Of a DNA stretch of 64,000 nt, positions 23,505-33,174 are shown piece after piece. Numbering within the stretch: position 1 is the stretch's first letter; each line of letters starts with the position of its first letter. The notes under the pieces were generated by a model. The model did not search any database. It had not been told where the DNA came from and saw nothing but the letters and a program-made list of their open reading frames with translations. Position numbers and translations under genes: made by a program. The DNA comes from Chitinophaga niabensis (GTDB lineage: Bacteria > Bacteroidota > Bacteroidia > Chitinophagales > Chitinophagaceae), in NCBI RefSeq assembly GCF_900129465.1, contig NZ_FSRA01000001.1:1-64000 (forward strand). The letters are read 5' to 3'.

Positions 23505-24971
23505 ATGAAGCGCCGGATCACCTTTATCTTTTTATTGATATCCTGTATGCCTGTGTTTGCACAGACGGAGAGCAGGGAAAAGTTATATTCCAATATTCTA
23601 AAGGATACTGTTTATTATAACGTTGTTGTGCCGGAAGGCCGGGATATTAATGAACCTTTGCCGGCGTTATATGCACTTAAATACGGAATGATCGATGGTC
23701 CGTACATAGCTTCCCAATTACGGTATTTCAAAGGCGCCAGGTATCCGGTACTCAATATGATAGTGGTAACAGTGTTGGCCGATATGGATAGGATCGGTTT
23801 TGTGTACGAGACGGGCCTGCTGACAGAGACGGGTAAAAAGTTCCTGGCCTGCCTGAAAAATGAGATCATAGCAGATGTGGAACGAAAATATCATGTGGCT
23901 GATTTCAGAGCTTACGTGGGGCATTCTTATGCCGCGAGTTATGCAAATTATCTTTTTCAACATGAACCCGGCATATTTAACGGATACATTTTACTGGCTC
24001 CGGAAAAGGTAAATGCTCCCTTCGTATTTGATGCAAGAACGATTCACAGGAAAACCTTTTACTACGCAGCAGTAGGAGAGTTTGATCTGGAAAGGAGGCA
24101 TGTTTATGCGAAAAATATTTGCAACCAACTGAAATCTGTGGATAGCAGTCGCCTTTTTACGCAGTACGACAGTATTCCACGTGGGGATCATAGTAATATT
24201 TTGACAATGGCCATTCAGCCCGCGGTTGAATTCATCTCACAATGTTATGATCCAAATGCCGATGTCGATCCCGGAAAGAATGCATGGGATGCATTTGCAA
24301 ACATAGGGGAACGTATCACAAAAACATACGGCGTTAATGTAGAGAAGAACTATGTCTGGTATAGCCGGTTTGCACAGTTAGCCATCAGCCGGAAGGATTC
24401 CGCCAGCCTGATAAAACTCCTTGACCATTTCAGTTCAGATAAGTTGAAAGGATATGATACAAGAACTTTCGGAGATTATTGTGCCCGGCTGGGTCTTATG
24501 AAAAGAGCGGAACACTATTATTTATCAACTATACAAAAAGTATCAGCCATCAGGGAAAAGGAAGGATGGGAATTCTTTGTATTGAGTGATTGTTATCGTG
24601 GTCTGGCAATGGAGGTTGAAAAGAACGATCATGAAAAAGCATGGGAGTACCTGCAAAAAGCCTTGCAGGTTGCTGATGCTACCAGTAAATACGGCAGTAC
24701 ACCACTGGATACATATTTTGAGGTTGGACGATTTTTAATTGATAATGGCTATCGTGTGAAAGAGGGGGTTGGCTATCTGTTGAAATACCTGCAATTGAGA
24801 AGTAATACACTGGATGAAATTCACTGGGGATATGGGAAGATCCACACCAATCTTGGCAAAGGCTACTATTTACTAAAGGATTATGCCAATACACGTCTTT
24901 ACCTGCAGAAAGCTTTAGCGATCGATCAGGATAATAAGGAGGCAAAGGAGTTGCTGAAGAAATTAAATTAA
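23505..24971 (+). CDS. Secreted esterase (EstD-like alpha/beta hydrolase) with TPR C-terminus
   Basis: 488 residues: signal peptide (MKRRITFIFLLISCMPVFAQ), alpha/beta hydrolase domain (~25-265) with nucleophile elbow GHSYAA (S141) and likely catalytic His in RGDHSN, then TPR-like helices (~350-488; LGKGYYLLKDYANTRLYLQKALAIDQDNKEAKELL). This matches the putative esterase family related to enterochelin and S-formylglutathione esterases. The frame is open to a TTG at 23367, but the signal peptide fixes the start at 23505. It is divergent from the MerR gene. Substrate unknown. Confidence 0.85.
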   Translation: MKRRITFIFLLISCMPVFAQTESREKLYSNILKDTVYYNVVVPEGRDINEPLPALYALKYGMIDGPYIASQLRYFKGARYPVLNMIVVTVLADMDRIGFVYETGLLTETGKKFLACLKNEIIADVERKYHVADFRAYVGHSYAASYANYLFQHEPGIFNGYILLAPEKVNAPFVFDARTIHRKTFYYAAVGEFDLERRHVYAKNICNQLKSVDSSRLFTQYDSIPRGDHSNILTMAIQPAVEFISQCYDPNADVDPGKNAWDAFANIGERITKTYGVNVEKNYVWYSRFAQLAISRKDSASLIKLLDHFSSDKLKGYDTRTFGDYCARLGLMKRAEHYYLSTIQKVSAIREKEGWEFFVLSDCYRGLAMEVEKNDHEKAWEYLQKALQVADATSKYGSTPLDTYFEVGRFLIDNGYRVKEGVGYLLKYLQLRSNTLDEIHWGYGKIHTNLGKGYYLLKDYANTRLYLQKALAIDQDNKEAKELLKKLN

Positions 24972-24996
24972 GCCCATGATTCCGTAACTTTCAGGA

Positions 24997-25830
24997 ATGG
25001 AACCATCACAACACACCAAAGCTACAACCCTCAAAGCCCTCCACGGGCGGGAAGGTATTTTTGTGATACCCAACCCCTGGGATGCAGGCTCTGCAAAATT
25101 ACTGGCCCACCTCGGATTTGAAGCGCTGGCCACTACAAGTGCCGGCCTCGCCTTTATGCTCGGAAAACCTGATGGAGAAGGAGCCGTAACCCGGGAAGAA
25201 ACATTAAAGAATGTACAGGATATTATAGCAGCAACCACACTGCCTGTTTCTGCCGATCTGGAAAACGGATACGGAGATGAACCGGAAGCATGTGCCGCCA
25301 CTATTCTGCAGGCAGCAAAAGCGGGGCTTGTCGGAGGTTCCATCGAAGACGCTACCGGGCGTCCGGATGATCCCATCTATCCATTTGAACTTTCGGTAGA
25401 GCGTGTACGTGCTGCTATAAAAGCGGCCCGCAGCTTACCGTTTCCTTTTACCTTCACAGCAAGGGCGGAAAATCTTATATACGGACGCATAGATCTGAAG
25501 GATACAATAAAACGTTTGGTAGCCTATGCAGAAGCCGGTGCAGATGTACTGTTTGCACCCGGTTTGAAATCGCGGGAAGAAATTGAAAGCGTGGTAAAAG
25601 CAGTGGCGCCAAAACCAGTGAGTGTGGTAATGGGATTAGGTAATGTTGTTTTCTCACTGGAGGAACTAAAACAAATGGGTGTAAAAAGAGTAAGCCTTGG
25701 TTCTTCACTTTCACGTGCAGCATATGGCGGTTTCTACCAGGCCGCACAGGAGATCCGGGAAAAGGGTACTTTTTCTTTTGCAAAAGATGCTATCCCATAT
25801 GCAGAACTAAATAAGATCTATCACATGTAG
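24997..25830 (+). CDS. Isocitrate lyase/PEP mutase family protein
   Basis: 277 residues, TIM barrel of the ICL/PEPM superfamily: GIFVIPNPWDAGSAKLLAHLGFEALATTSAG, PVSADLENGYGD (Mg-binding acidic loop), FTARAENLI and VSVVMGLGN. Members cleave or mutate C-C or C-P bonds of 2-oxo or 2-hydroxy acids, such as carboxyvinyl-carboxyphosphonate mutase and methylisocitrate lyase. The K-x-C-G-H catalytic cysteine motif of true isocitrate lyases is absent, so this belongs to the poorly characterised branch. It begins 25 bases after the esterase gene. Confidence 0.9.
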   Translation: MEPSQHTKATTLKALHGREGIFVIPNPWDAGSAKLLAHLGFEALATTSAGLAFMLGKPDGEGAVTREETLKNVQDIIAATTLPVSADLENGYGDEPEACAATILQAAKAGLVGGSIEDATGRPDDPIYPFELSVERVRAAIKAARSLPFPFTFTARAENLIYGRIDLKDTIKRLVAYAEAGADVLFAPGLKSREEIESVVKAVAPKPVSVVMGLGNVVFSLEELKQMGVKRVSLGSSLSRAAYGGFYQAAQEIREKGTFSFAKDAIPYAELNKIYHM

Positions 25831-25924
25831 TATTCCTGACCTATATAACATTTCCGGTAGTTACGTTTAATTAAGCTTACCTTTCCATGTTGCCGGCCAT
25901 ACTGCCGGCAGGTAAATCAACAAA

Positions 25925-26335
25925 ATGTCAAACATTACACAGGTTGTTAACACAGACAAATACCTGAAAACTTTAAAGAAAGGTGTACACGCTTCAGACC
26001 TGGACCAGTTACTGAGCAGCAGAGGCCCCTTCACTTTTTTTGCACCGAATGATATCGCTTTTGAGAAATTGGAAAACGGGATGATGGAAGGTCTTCTTGA
26101 AAAGGGAAACAAACAGCAACTTACTGACCTGATGAATAATCATATCGTGAATGGAAAGATCCTTTTCAAGGACCTGAAAAATGGCGATAAGTTAAATACG
26201 CTGGGTGGCACGGTGCTGGCAGTAGAAGTGCAGAATGGAAAAGTGAGCATCGGCGGCGCTGTTATCCTGGAGCGTGAAGCAAGGATAACAAACGGTACGA
26301 TACATTCCACTGATACAGTATTTGTGAAAAGCTGA
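25925..26335 (+). CDS. Fasciclin domain protein
   Basis: 136 residues comprising one fasciclin (FAS1) domain: YLKTLKKGVHASDLDQLLSSRGPFTFFAPNDIAFEKL, then LMNNHIVNGKIL, LGGTVLAVEVQNGKVSIGGA and TNGTIHSTDTVF. These are the two conserved H1/H2-like FAS1 boxes. No signal peptide is visible, so the location is uncertain; most bacterial homologues are exported. A terminator follows at 26344-26373. Confidence 0.93.
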   Translation: MSNITQVVNTDKYLKTLKKGVHASDLDQLLSSRGPFTFFAPNDIAFEKLENGMMEGLLEKGNKQQLTDLMNNHIVNGKILFKDLKNGDKLNTLGGTVLAVEVQNGKVSIGGAVILEREARITNGTIHSTDTVFVKS

Positions 26336-26343
26336 TAAATTCA

Positions 26344-26373
26344 AAAGAAGGTCAAACAGACCTTCTTTTTTTT
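26344..26373 (+). terminator. Terminator of the fasciclin gene
   Basis: AAGAAGGTC, loop AAACA, GACCTTCTT, then a long T-run. It starts 8 bases after the stop codon. Confidence 0.88.
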
Positions 26374-26375
26374 AA

Positions 26376-26534
26376 TTAATTCTTTCTGCCCCGCTCCACA
26401 CTTTTAATATCTTCCTCCCTGTTCTTTTTAAAGCCAAAATGTTCAAAACCTGTATAACTATCCGGTACTACATGCCAGGAAAGGGATACGGATAACTCGC
26501 ATGTTATTGATATGTTTCGCGGAGTAAATATAAA
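26376..26534 (-). pseudogene. Possible decayed C-terminal coding remnant
   Basis: On the minus strand a 52-codon frame runs from just after a TGA at 26535 to a TAA at 26376. It has no ATG, but its translation (…SLSWHVVPDSYTGFEHFGFKKNREED…SVERGRKN) has protein-like composition and a basic polar C-terminus unlike random intergenic sequence. It may be the tail of a lost gene. I do not recognise the family. Low confidence. Confidence 0.2.
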
Positions 26535-26550
26535 TCATTAATTTTCAGCA

Positions 26551-27762
26551 TTGAACTGGAAACTGCTCATATGGCTTATGTTGTTAACCGGCACTGTAAA
26601 GGCACAGGCTGAAAAATGGACCGGTACCTGGCAAATGAGCAGCAAGCCCTGGCCCCATATCCCCGCCATCATCCTTGATTTACAAATAGGCGTTCCTGAA
26701 CAGGGCGTGCTTTATCCTGCAAAGATCAAGTTACAATACGGATCATTCACCGGTATTTACGAAGTACTGCTGGCAAAGAAAAACGACCAGCAACTGGGGA
26801 TCGGCCGTGCTAAATACCCTTTGCTTCAATCCCCCTTCAAGCTGGGCATCTGGATGTGGTACCTGAACGGCACCCTGGACTTCCATGATGCAAAGCTCAC
26901 CCTGAACCGTATGTGGATAGATGGTTTTGGCATCTGGATGCGCGGATTATATGATGATGATGAACTCTTTGTGAACACTAAAGTGATGTTGCGGGATTTC
27001 CTGTACCACGATTCCATTACCCTGAAGAAGATCAATAATCAGCCCCTGACTGATTCTTCCGTGAGGCGAATACTGCGTAAAGAAACTTCCGATATCTACT
27101 ACGGCATCTATGACCGTATCTTCTCTTCAGATAGTGTGATCACCATGCAGGTGGAAGACCAGGAGAAATATGATAAGGATACCGTTACGCTGCTGCATAA
27201 CAACAGGACCATTTTCAGCCGGCAGGAAATAAATGACCAGAACCGCCGCCAGCAGATACAACTGGATACAGGCCGGAACCTCTTTGTATTCTTTGCAGAT
27301 AACTACGGCCGCCTTCCTCCCAATACCGGAAACCTGTACACGAAGATCGGGGAGAAGGAGTACAGTTTTGATTTCAGCCACCGGGCGAATGCCTTCGCTA
27401 CTTTTGTGGTAGCAGATATTTATTATAAACAAAGAGAAGCAATCCCTCTTGCCACAATTAATGTAGACACTGCCAATATTGTACTTGAGCTATGGGATAG
27501 TGCAAAAGAGGATGGTGATAGTATTTCCCTGCGCCTGAACGGACAATGGATCATGACTGGTTTTCCTGTAAAGAATGCCCTGCAAAAGATCCCCATTAAA
27601 CTGCAACAGGGAGAAAATACCCTCTTGTTTATAGCCGATAATCTTGGGTCTATCCCTCCGAATACGGCAGAGCTAAGGATCCGGTACGGAACAAAAAGTA
27701 AAACCCTGCGTCTTAGCACAGATATGAAAAAGAATAATGAGATCAGGCTGATACTCGAATAA
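26551..27762 (+). CDS. Secreted protein with duplicated C-terminal beta domain
   Basis: 403 residues. Signal peptide MNWKLLIWLMLLTGTVKAQ requires the TTG start at 26551; the first ATG (codon 10) would cut it short. The N-terminal part (~20-180) begins EKWTGTWQMSSKPWPHIPAIILDLQIG. The C-terminal half holds two related units: DTVTLLHNNRTIFSR...QLDTGRNLFVFFADNYGRLPPNT and DSISLRLNGQWIMTG...LQQGENTLLFIADNLGSIPPNT, about 110 residues apart. The FIADNxGxxPPNTA motif is common in secreted Bacteroidota proteins. Function unknown. Confidence 0.75.
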   Translation: MNWKLLIWLMLLTGTVKAQAEKWTGTWQMSSKPWPHIPAIILDLQIGVPEQGVLYPAKIKLQYGSFTGIYEVLLAKKNDQQLGIGRAKYPLLQSPFKLGIWMWYLNGTLDFHDAKLTLNRMWIDGFGIWMRGLYDDDELFVNTKVMLRDFLYHDSITLKKINNQPLTDSSVRRILRKETSDIYYGIYDRIFSSDSVITMQVEDQEKYDKDTVTLLHNNRTIFSRQEINDQNRRQQIQLDTGRNLFVFFADNYGRLPPNTGNLYTKIGEKEYSFDFSHRANAFATFVVADIYYKQREAIPLATINVDTANIVLELWDSAKEDGDSISLRLNGQWIMTGFPVKNALQKIPIKLQQGENTLLFIADNLGSIPPNTAELRIRYGTKSKTLRLSTDMKKNNEIRLILE

Positions 27763-27848
27763 AAGAAGTTTACTTTTATATAATACGGTTAATTAGCTAT
27801 TTCTTTAACTTTATAGTAAAGTTGTGCTCCCGTCAATAATGGTCCAAA

Positions 27849-28454
27849 TTGCCAAACGAAGTAACACATAGGGATAAGATCTTGCTTCAACGTCTCAGCG
27901 CTGGGGACGAGCGTGCCTTTACGCAATTGTATAACACCTATAAGGATGAATTGGCGCAGTTCATCGCCAGGTTCGTAAAGCTCCCCCAGATAGCAGAAGA
28001 TATCAGCCAGGAAGTATTTATAAAGATCTGGCAGAACCACACCCAGCTGCAGGAGGTGGACTCCTTTAAAGCCTATCTGTTCATTGCCGCCAGGAACCAT
28101 ACTTTAAATATCCTGAAACGTATTGCCAAAGAGGATAGTGCCAAGGCAGAGATCATCCGCCACATTCAAAGCATCCGGATCAACAATAAAGAGGATGATC
28201 TGATCTCCGGCGAATACCAGGCATATTTAAGGAAGGTCTTAAATTCCCTGCCACCGCAAACACAGCAGGTTTTTCAACTATGCCGTACGGAGCAGAAAGG
28301 GTATGAGGAAGTAGCTGCCCTGCTGGGCATATCCCGGAATACGGTCAAGAAGCACATGGTCCGTTCTATGAAAACATTTCGCCAGGCCCTGGAAAATGGG
28401 CTTGGGATCCCCCTTCCGCTTATCATTATTCATATCCTTTCCGGTAAGCTCTGA
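27849..28454 (+). CDS. ECF RNA polymerase sigma factor (Bacteroidota type)
   Basis: 201 residues. Region 2 is LSAGDERAFTQLYNTYKDELAQFIARFVKLPQIAEDISQEVFIKIWQN; region 4 is LNSLPPQTQQVFQLCRTEQKGYEEVAALLGISRNTVKKHMVRSMKTFRQAL. The only usable start is the TTG at 27849, since an in-frame TAA lies 12 bases upstream. It precedes a FecR-type anti-sigma gene by 66 bases and an STN-domain SusC, the classical cell-surface signalling cascade in which substrate binding at the outer membrane releases the sigma factor. Confidence 0.93.
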   Translation: MPNEVTHRDKILLQRLSAGDERAFTQLYNTYKDELAQFIARFVKLPQIAEDISQEVFIKIWQNHTQLQEVDSFKAYLFIAARNHTLNILKRIAKEDSAKAEIIRHIQSIRINNKEDDLISGEYQAYLRKVLNSLPPQTQQVFQLCRTEQKGYEEVAALLGISRNTVKKHMVRSMKTFRQALENGLGIPLPLIIIHILSGKL

Positions 28455-28520
28455 AAAAATCTTTCACCAGGGGTACCCTCCCCATTCATTTTATTGTCTT
28501 TATAGTTGTAAGCCGGGTTT

Positions 28521-29600
28521 ATGGACGAGAATTCATTTTACAGACAGCTGGTTCAGCGTTATAAGAACAATGAAGCCTCTGATGAAGAGATCACCCTGTT
28601 TTTCCATTTACTTGAAAATGGGAAGCTCGATGCATTTCTTTCAGAGGCCATGGACGCCGAAGTACCTGACATCAAACCAGTCCGCCGCATGTATGCCAGG
28701 TGGTGGATGGCTGCTGCAAGCATCCTTATAATCTTTTGTACAGCCGCATATTTCATTACCTCCAGGCCGGCTAAGGAGGAGATCGTAAAAAACAACGTGA
28801 TTGTTCCTGGTGGCAACAAAGCTGTGCTTACGCTGGCCAATGGCTCATCCATAATACTTGAAGATGTAGAAAATGGTAACCTGGCCTCACAGGGTAATGC
28901 CCATGTCGTAAAAACAGGGGATGTTTTAGCCTATAATACAGCCCATGCCGATGCCGGCAGCATTGTGTACAATTCCGTGACCACTCCCAGGGGCGGACAG
29001 TACAGGATAGTACTTTCAGACGGAAGTCATGTGTGGCTGAATGCAGCTTCATCCATTCGTTTCCCCGCCACTTTCCCCCGCAATGAAAGGGTCATTGAAT
29101 TGAAAGGAGAAGGATATTTTGAGATCGAAAAGAATGCAGCCGCACCTTTTAAAGTGAGATTGGAAGATGGTGCAGAAGTGGAAGTGCTGGGCACACACTT
29201 CAATATCATGGCCTATAAGGATGAAGTAGAAAACAGAACAACATTGCTGAAAGGAAGTATACGGGTATCAAAGAATGGGTCAAGTGAGTTACTGGAACCC
29301 GGGGACCAGGCGGTGTTAACTGGTGAAGGAAAGATATTGCTTAAGAAAGGAGCAGATATAGCAGAAGCAACTGCCTGGAAGAATGGCCTCTTCTTATTCA
29401 GAAGCGCCGATATAAAAACGCTCATGCGGCAGGCCGCCAGGTGGTATGATATAGAAATTATTTATGAAGGTGGTATCACAACCGACCGCTTTTCAGGGAA
29501 AATATCGAGGAATTCCAGTCTGCAGCAGTTTTTGAAAATACTGCAATTAAGTGACGTAAACTATAAAATCCAGGACAGAAAACTGATCATCACACCATAA
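28521..29600 (+). CDS. FecR family anti-sigma/signal transducer
   Basis: 359 residues: a cytoplasmic N-terminal helical domain (~1-65) that would bind the sigma factor, one membrane span (~66-88, WWMAAASILIIFCTAAYFI), and the periplasmic FecR domain with VTTPRGGQYRIVLSDGSHVWLNAASSIRFPATF, ELKGEGYFEIEKN and LLKGSIRV, plus a C-terminal DUF4974-like domain (IETLMRQ-type: SADIKTLMRQAARWYDIEIIYEG). It receives the signal from the STN domain of the SusC protein encoded next. Confidence 0.95.
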   Translation: MDENSFYRQLVQRYKNNEASDEEITLFFHLLENGKLDAFLSEAMDAEVPDIKPVRRMYARWWMAAASILIIFCTAAYFITSRPAKEEIVKNNVIVPGGNKAVLTLANGSSIILEDVENGNLASQGNAHVVKTGDVLAYNTAHADAGSIVYNSVTTPRGGQYRIVLSDGSHVWLNAASSIRFPATFPRNERVIELKGEGYFEIEKNAAAPFKVRLEDGAEVEVLGTHFNIMAYKDEVENRTTLLKGSIRVSKNGSSELLEPGDQAVLTGEGKILLKKGADIAEATAWKNGLFLFRSADIKTLMRQAARWYDIEIIYEGGITTDRFSGKISRNSSLQQFLKILQLSDVNYKIQDRKLIITP

Positions 29601-29730
29601 AATACCACGTGTAAAAAAAAGCCTGTAATAAAAAACCGGAAGTGGTGACAACACTCCCGGCGGATTATTTAGGTCAATCAATGTACAATTTGGGATAACT
29701 GCTATCGCTGAACCTAAACAAAACAAAACT

Positions 29731-32700
29731 ATGCAATTGACTGCAATCTGCAAGGGCTCATTTATTAAATGGGCTCCCCTAACTGCTAAAAGTTTGCTTA
29801 TCATGAAACTTCTTGCCGTTTTCTTATTAGCAACCTGCCTTCAGGCCAGTGCCACTGCTTATGCGCAAAAGATCAGCCTTCGTCAGAAGAACGCATCGCT
29901 GCAATCTGTATTAGAGGAAATTGAAAAGCAAACCAGCTATCAGTTCTTTTACAATGAAAGGCTGATCAAAAGTGCGAGAAAGGTAAATGTAGCCATTCAG
30001 AACGCTTCCCTGGAAGAAGCACTGAAATTGTGCTTTAAAGACCAGCCTTTCACTTATACTATTCTTGACAAGACCATTATTATCAATAAAGAAGAAACAC
30101 CTGCACAGCCTGCTGCCAACCTTATCGATATCACCGGCCGTGTTACGGATGAAACAGGGAAACCACTCAGCAGAGCCTCCGTTACTGTAAAGGGAACAAA
30201 TATTCGCACTACCACCAATGAGAATGGGGAATTCAGGTTGAGTGGGGTGGAAGATAACGCTGTATTGGAAGTAACGTACGTAGGGTACACACAGAAAACA
30301 GTAAATGTAAATAGTAAAACATCGCTGACCATTGCCCTGCAGCAACAATCCAGCAACCTGGAAACCATTGTTGTAACGTATGGTAATCAGCGGAAAAAGG
30401 AAGTAGTAGGTGCCGTTTCGCAATTAAAAGCCAGCGATATCAAAGATCAGCCTACAGGAACTTTCGCAGAAAGACTGCAGGGCAAATTCCCCGGCGTACA
30501 GGCTGCACAGGTAACCGGCAGGCCAGGTCAGAGTATGGATATCCGTATTCGCGGAGCTGCATCCATCAGCGCCAGCAACCGGCCTTTAGTAGTGATTGAC
30601 GGTATCCCCGTATTAGGGGACCCCGATGCCATCAATAACATTAACCCGGATGAAATTGAAACCTTCTCCGTATTAAAGGATGCAGCAGCTACTTCTCTGT
30701 ATGGTTCCCGTGCTGCAAACGGGGTGGTGCTGATCACCACAAAACGAGGAAAAGCAGGGCTGCCGAAAGTTGATTTCAATGCCTATTACGGCGTGGCTAC
30801 TTTAATGAAGGAGTTGAAACCGGAAGTGATGAATGCCACAGAACTGGCTACTTACATGAAAGGGTTCTATGAAGATAAAATAAGGTATGAAGGATATACC
30901 GGCGGTATTCCTGTTGAGTATCAGAACCCCGCTCAATATGGTAAGGGAACAGATTGGTATGACCTGGTGATGCAGAATGCGCCGGTACAGAACTACAATA
31001 TCTCCGTTTCCACCGGAAATGAAAAGTCCGCACTCAGTATTATAGGTGGTTACTTTAACCAGGAGGGGATCATGAAAAATACAGGGTATAAAAGATATTC
31101 CCTGCGCATCAACGGCGATGTGAACATCAATAAGAACATTAAAGTGGGAGCTAACTTAGCGCCATCATTACAGGAGGAGCATAACAACCGCCAGGGCAAT
31201 GGCTTCAATATTGATGGCCAGCGGAACATCCTGGCCAGCACTTTAATGATGCCGCCGATGGCTTCCGCCTATAATCCCGATGGCTCCTTAACATTGGGGT
31301 ATGCAGGCGGATTTTCTAATTTATTTGTATGGCCTAATCCTTTAAGACAATTACTGGAGATCAATGATAATTCAACCAGGCTGAGATTACTCGCCAACCT
31401 GTTTACGGAGATATCTTTCCTGGAAGACTTTAAGTTCAAAACTTCCATCAGTACGGATGTGAATGGCTTTACCCGTAAGAAGTTTGTTCCTTCCACATCG
31501 AGAGGTGGATTCAACGTAGTGCCCATTGATAATGCTCCCCCGGGTAATAAGTCAGCTTATGGAGAAGCTAATATGAACAATAACTATTCCTGGATAAATG
31601 AAAATACGCTTAGCTATGAAAAAACTATACATGATCATTCAGTGAGAGCCCTGGCGGGCCTCAGCGCACAGAGGTGGAACGATTATCGTTCTAATATTGT
31701 GGGGGAAGATTTCCCGGATAACTCCATAGAATATTTAAATACCGCCGCCAGGTTCAGTACTGTGAACAGCACTTCCACCGCATGGTCCTTATTATCACTG
31801 TTCGGAACCGTGAACTACAATTATAAAGGAAAGTATTTCCTGCAGGGAAGTATCCGCCGCGATGGTTCTTCCCGTTTTGGATTTGATAACAGATGGGGTA
31901 CTTTTCCTTCCGTTGGCGCAGGCTGGGTAATAAGTGACGAGCCTTTTATGAAGGGCCTTTCTTCCACTGTCAGTTTCTTAAAGATCAGGGGTAGTTATGG
32001 TTTAACGGGTAATAACGAGATCGGGGACTACACTTCCATCTCCACCGTCGGCGCCAGCAATTATGCATTCAGCAGCGGCCTGGCATCCGGTAAGGCACAG
32101 ACCAATTTCGGTAACTCTTTGTTAAGCTGGGAAAAGAACAAGCAGCTGGACATCGGTTTGGAGATGAACCTCTTTAATGACCGTATTACCATCAGCTACG
32201 ATTACTACAAAAAGAAAACAGATGGTTTGCTCTACCAGGTGGCAGTGCCGAGGGCTACCGGTTTTTTAAATGCATGGGCTAACATTGGTACCATCCGCTT
32301 CTGGGGCCATGAGGTATCCGTTAACTCAAAAAATTTAACCGGCACTTTCAAATGGAACACCAGCTTTAATATCTCGTTCAACAGGAACATTGTTGAAAAG
32401 TTAGGTGCCAACAATGCGCCTATCGGAGCCACGCCTACTACTGCACTATCTGACTTCACCGACTGGAAAACCGTAGTTGGCCAGCCGCTGGGTCAATTCT
32501 TCGGGTACATTTTTGATGGCGTATTTATGAACCAGGCAGAATTTGATGCAGGGGCCAAATATCCTGCAGCCAGGGTAGGAACGGTAAGAATGAAAGACCT
32601 GAATGGCGATAAGATCATAGATGCTGCCAACGACCGTACTTTCATCGGTAATCCCAACCCGGATTTCATCTTTGGTATTTCTAATAACTTTCTCTACAAA

Positions 32701-33147
32701 AACTTTGATCTCTCTATTGCCGCTTCCGGTACTTATGGTAATGAGATGAAGAATAGTATGACGGAAAGTCTTTATAATATGGATGGTGTGTTCAATGCGC
32801 CGAAAGAATTGATGTACCGCTGGCGTTCTGAACAGGACCCTGGTAATGGAAGGATACAAAGGACGCTTGCCGGCTCTACTGTACTATCCCGTTCGGACAA
32901 TTCTTTTTTCATTTATGATGCCTCTCATCTGACCATCAACAATATTACGTTGGGCTACACCTTCAAAATGCCGCATGTTAAAAGCCTGCGCATCTACGGA
33001 GGTGTACAGAATGCTTATATCTTCACCAGTTATAAAGGCAATCCGGAAACCAGCAGCAACGCGTTGAATGGTGTGTCCCAGGGAGAAGATATAGGAGGTT
33101 ACCCGGTTCCACGCACCTATACATTAGGGATCAACCTGGGCTTATAA
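29731..33147 (+). CDS. SusC/RagA TonB-linked outer membrane transporter with STN domain
   Basis: 1138 residues. Signal peptide (MKLLAVFLLATCLQASATAYAQ preceded by a 24-residue N-terminal stretch common in this genus), STN/secretin domain (ISLRQKNASLQSVLEEIEKQTSYQFFYNERL), carboxypeptidase-regulatory domain (ITGRVTDETGKPLSRASVTVKG), plug with DIRIRGAASISASNRPLVVIDGIP and LKDAAATSLYGSRAANGVVLITTKRG, and a long barrel. It carries nutrients across the outer membrane with SusD as lid. The STN domain shows it also signals to FecR. The 130-base upstream region has an imperfect hairpin (29636-29660) and no clear -7 box. Confidence 0.97.
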   Translation: MQLTAICKGSFIKWAPLTAKSLLIMKLLAVFLLATCLQASATAYAQKISLRQKNASLQSVLEEIEKQTSYQFFYNERLIKSARKVNVAIQNASLEEALKLCFKDQPFTYTILDKTIIINKEETPAQPAANLIDITGRVTDETGKPLSRASVTVKGTNIRTTTNENGEFRLSGVEDNAVLEVTYVGYTQKTVNVNSKTSLTIALQQQSSNLETIVVTYGNQRKKEVVGAVSQLKASDIKDQPTGTFAERLQGKFPGVQAAQVTGRPGQSMDIRIRGAASISASNRPLVVIDGIPVLGDPDAINNINPDEIETFSVLKDAAATSLYGSRAANGVVLITTKRGKAGLPKVDFNAYYGVATLMKELKPEVMNATELATYMKGFYEDKIRYEGYTGGIPVEYQNPAQYGKGTDWYDLVMQNAPVQNYNISVSTGNEKSALSIIGGYFNQEGIMKNTGYKRYSLRINGDVNINKNIKVGANLAPSLQEEHNNRQGNGFNIDGQRNILASTLMMPPMASAYNPDGSLTLGYAGGFSNLFVWPNPLRQLLEINDNSTRLRLLANLFTEISFLEDFKFKTSISTDVNGFTRKKFVPSTSRGGFNVVPIDNAPPGNKSAYGEANMNNNYSWINENTLSYEKTIHDHSVRALAGLSAQRWNDYRSNIVGEDFPDNSIEYLNTAARFSTVNSTSTAWSLLSLFGTVNYNYKGKYFLQGSIRRDGSSRFGFDNRWGTFPSVGAGWVISDEPFMKGLSSTVSFLKIRGSYGLTGNNEIGDYTSISTVGASNYAFSSGLASGKAQTNFGNSLLSWEKNKQLDIGLEMNLFNDRITISYDYYKKKTDGLLYQVAVPRATGFLNAWANIGTIRFWGHEVSVNSKNLTGTFKWNTSFNISFNRNIVEKLGANNAPIGATPTTALSDFTDWKTVVGQPLGQFFGYIFDGVFMNQAEFDAGAKYPAARVGTVRMKDLNGDKIIDAANDRTFIGNPNPDFIFGISNNFLYKNFDLSIAASGTYGNEMKNSMTESLYNMDGVFNAPKELMYRWRSEQDPGNGRIQRTLAGSTVLSRSDNSFFIYDASHLTINNITLGYTFKMPHVKSLRIYGGVQNAYIFTSYKGNPETSSNALNGVSQGEDIGGYPVPRTYTLGINLGL

Positions 33148-33174
33148 TTTACACAACGAAAAAAGATCGCTATC

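Noticed and set aside
29636..29660. Hairpin upstream of the SusC gene as terminator or riboswitch
   Set aside because: The stem has a mismatch and no T-run, and no riboswitch core could be recognised.
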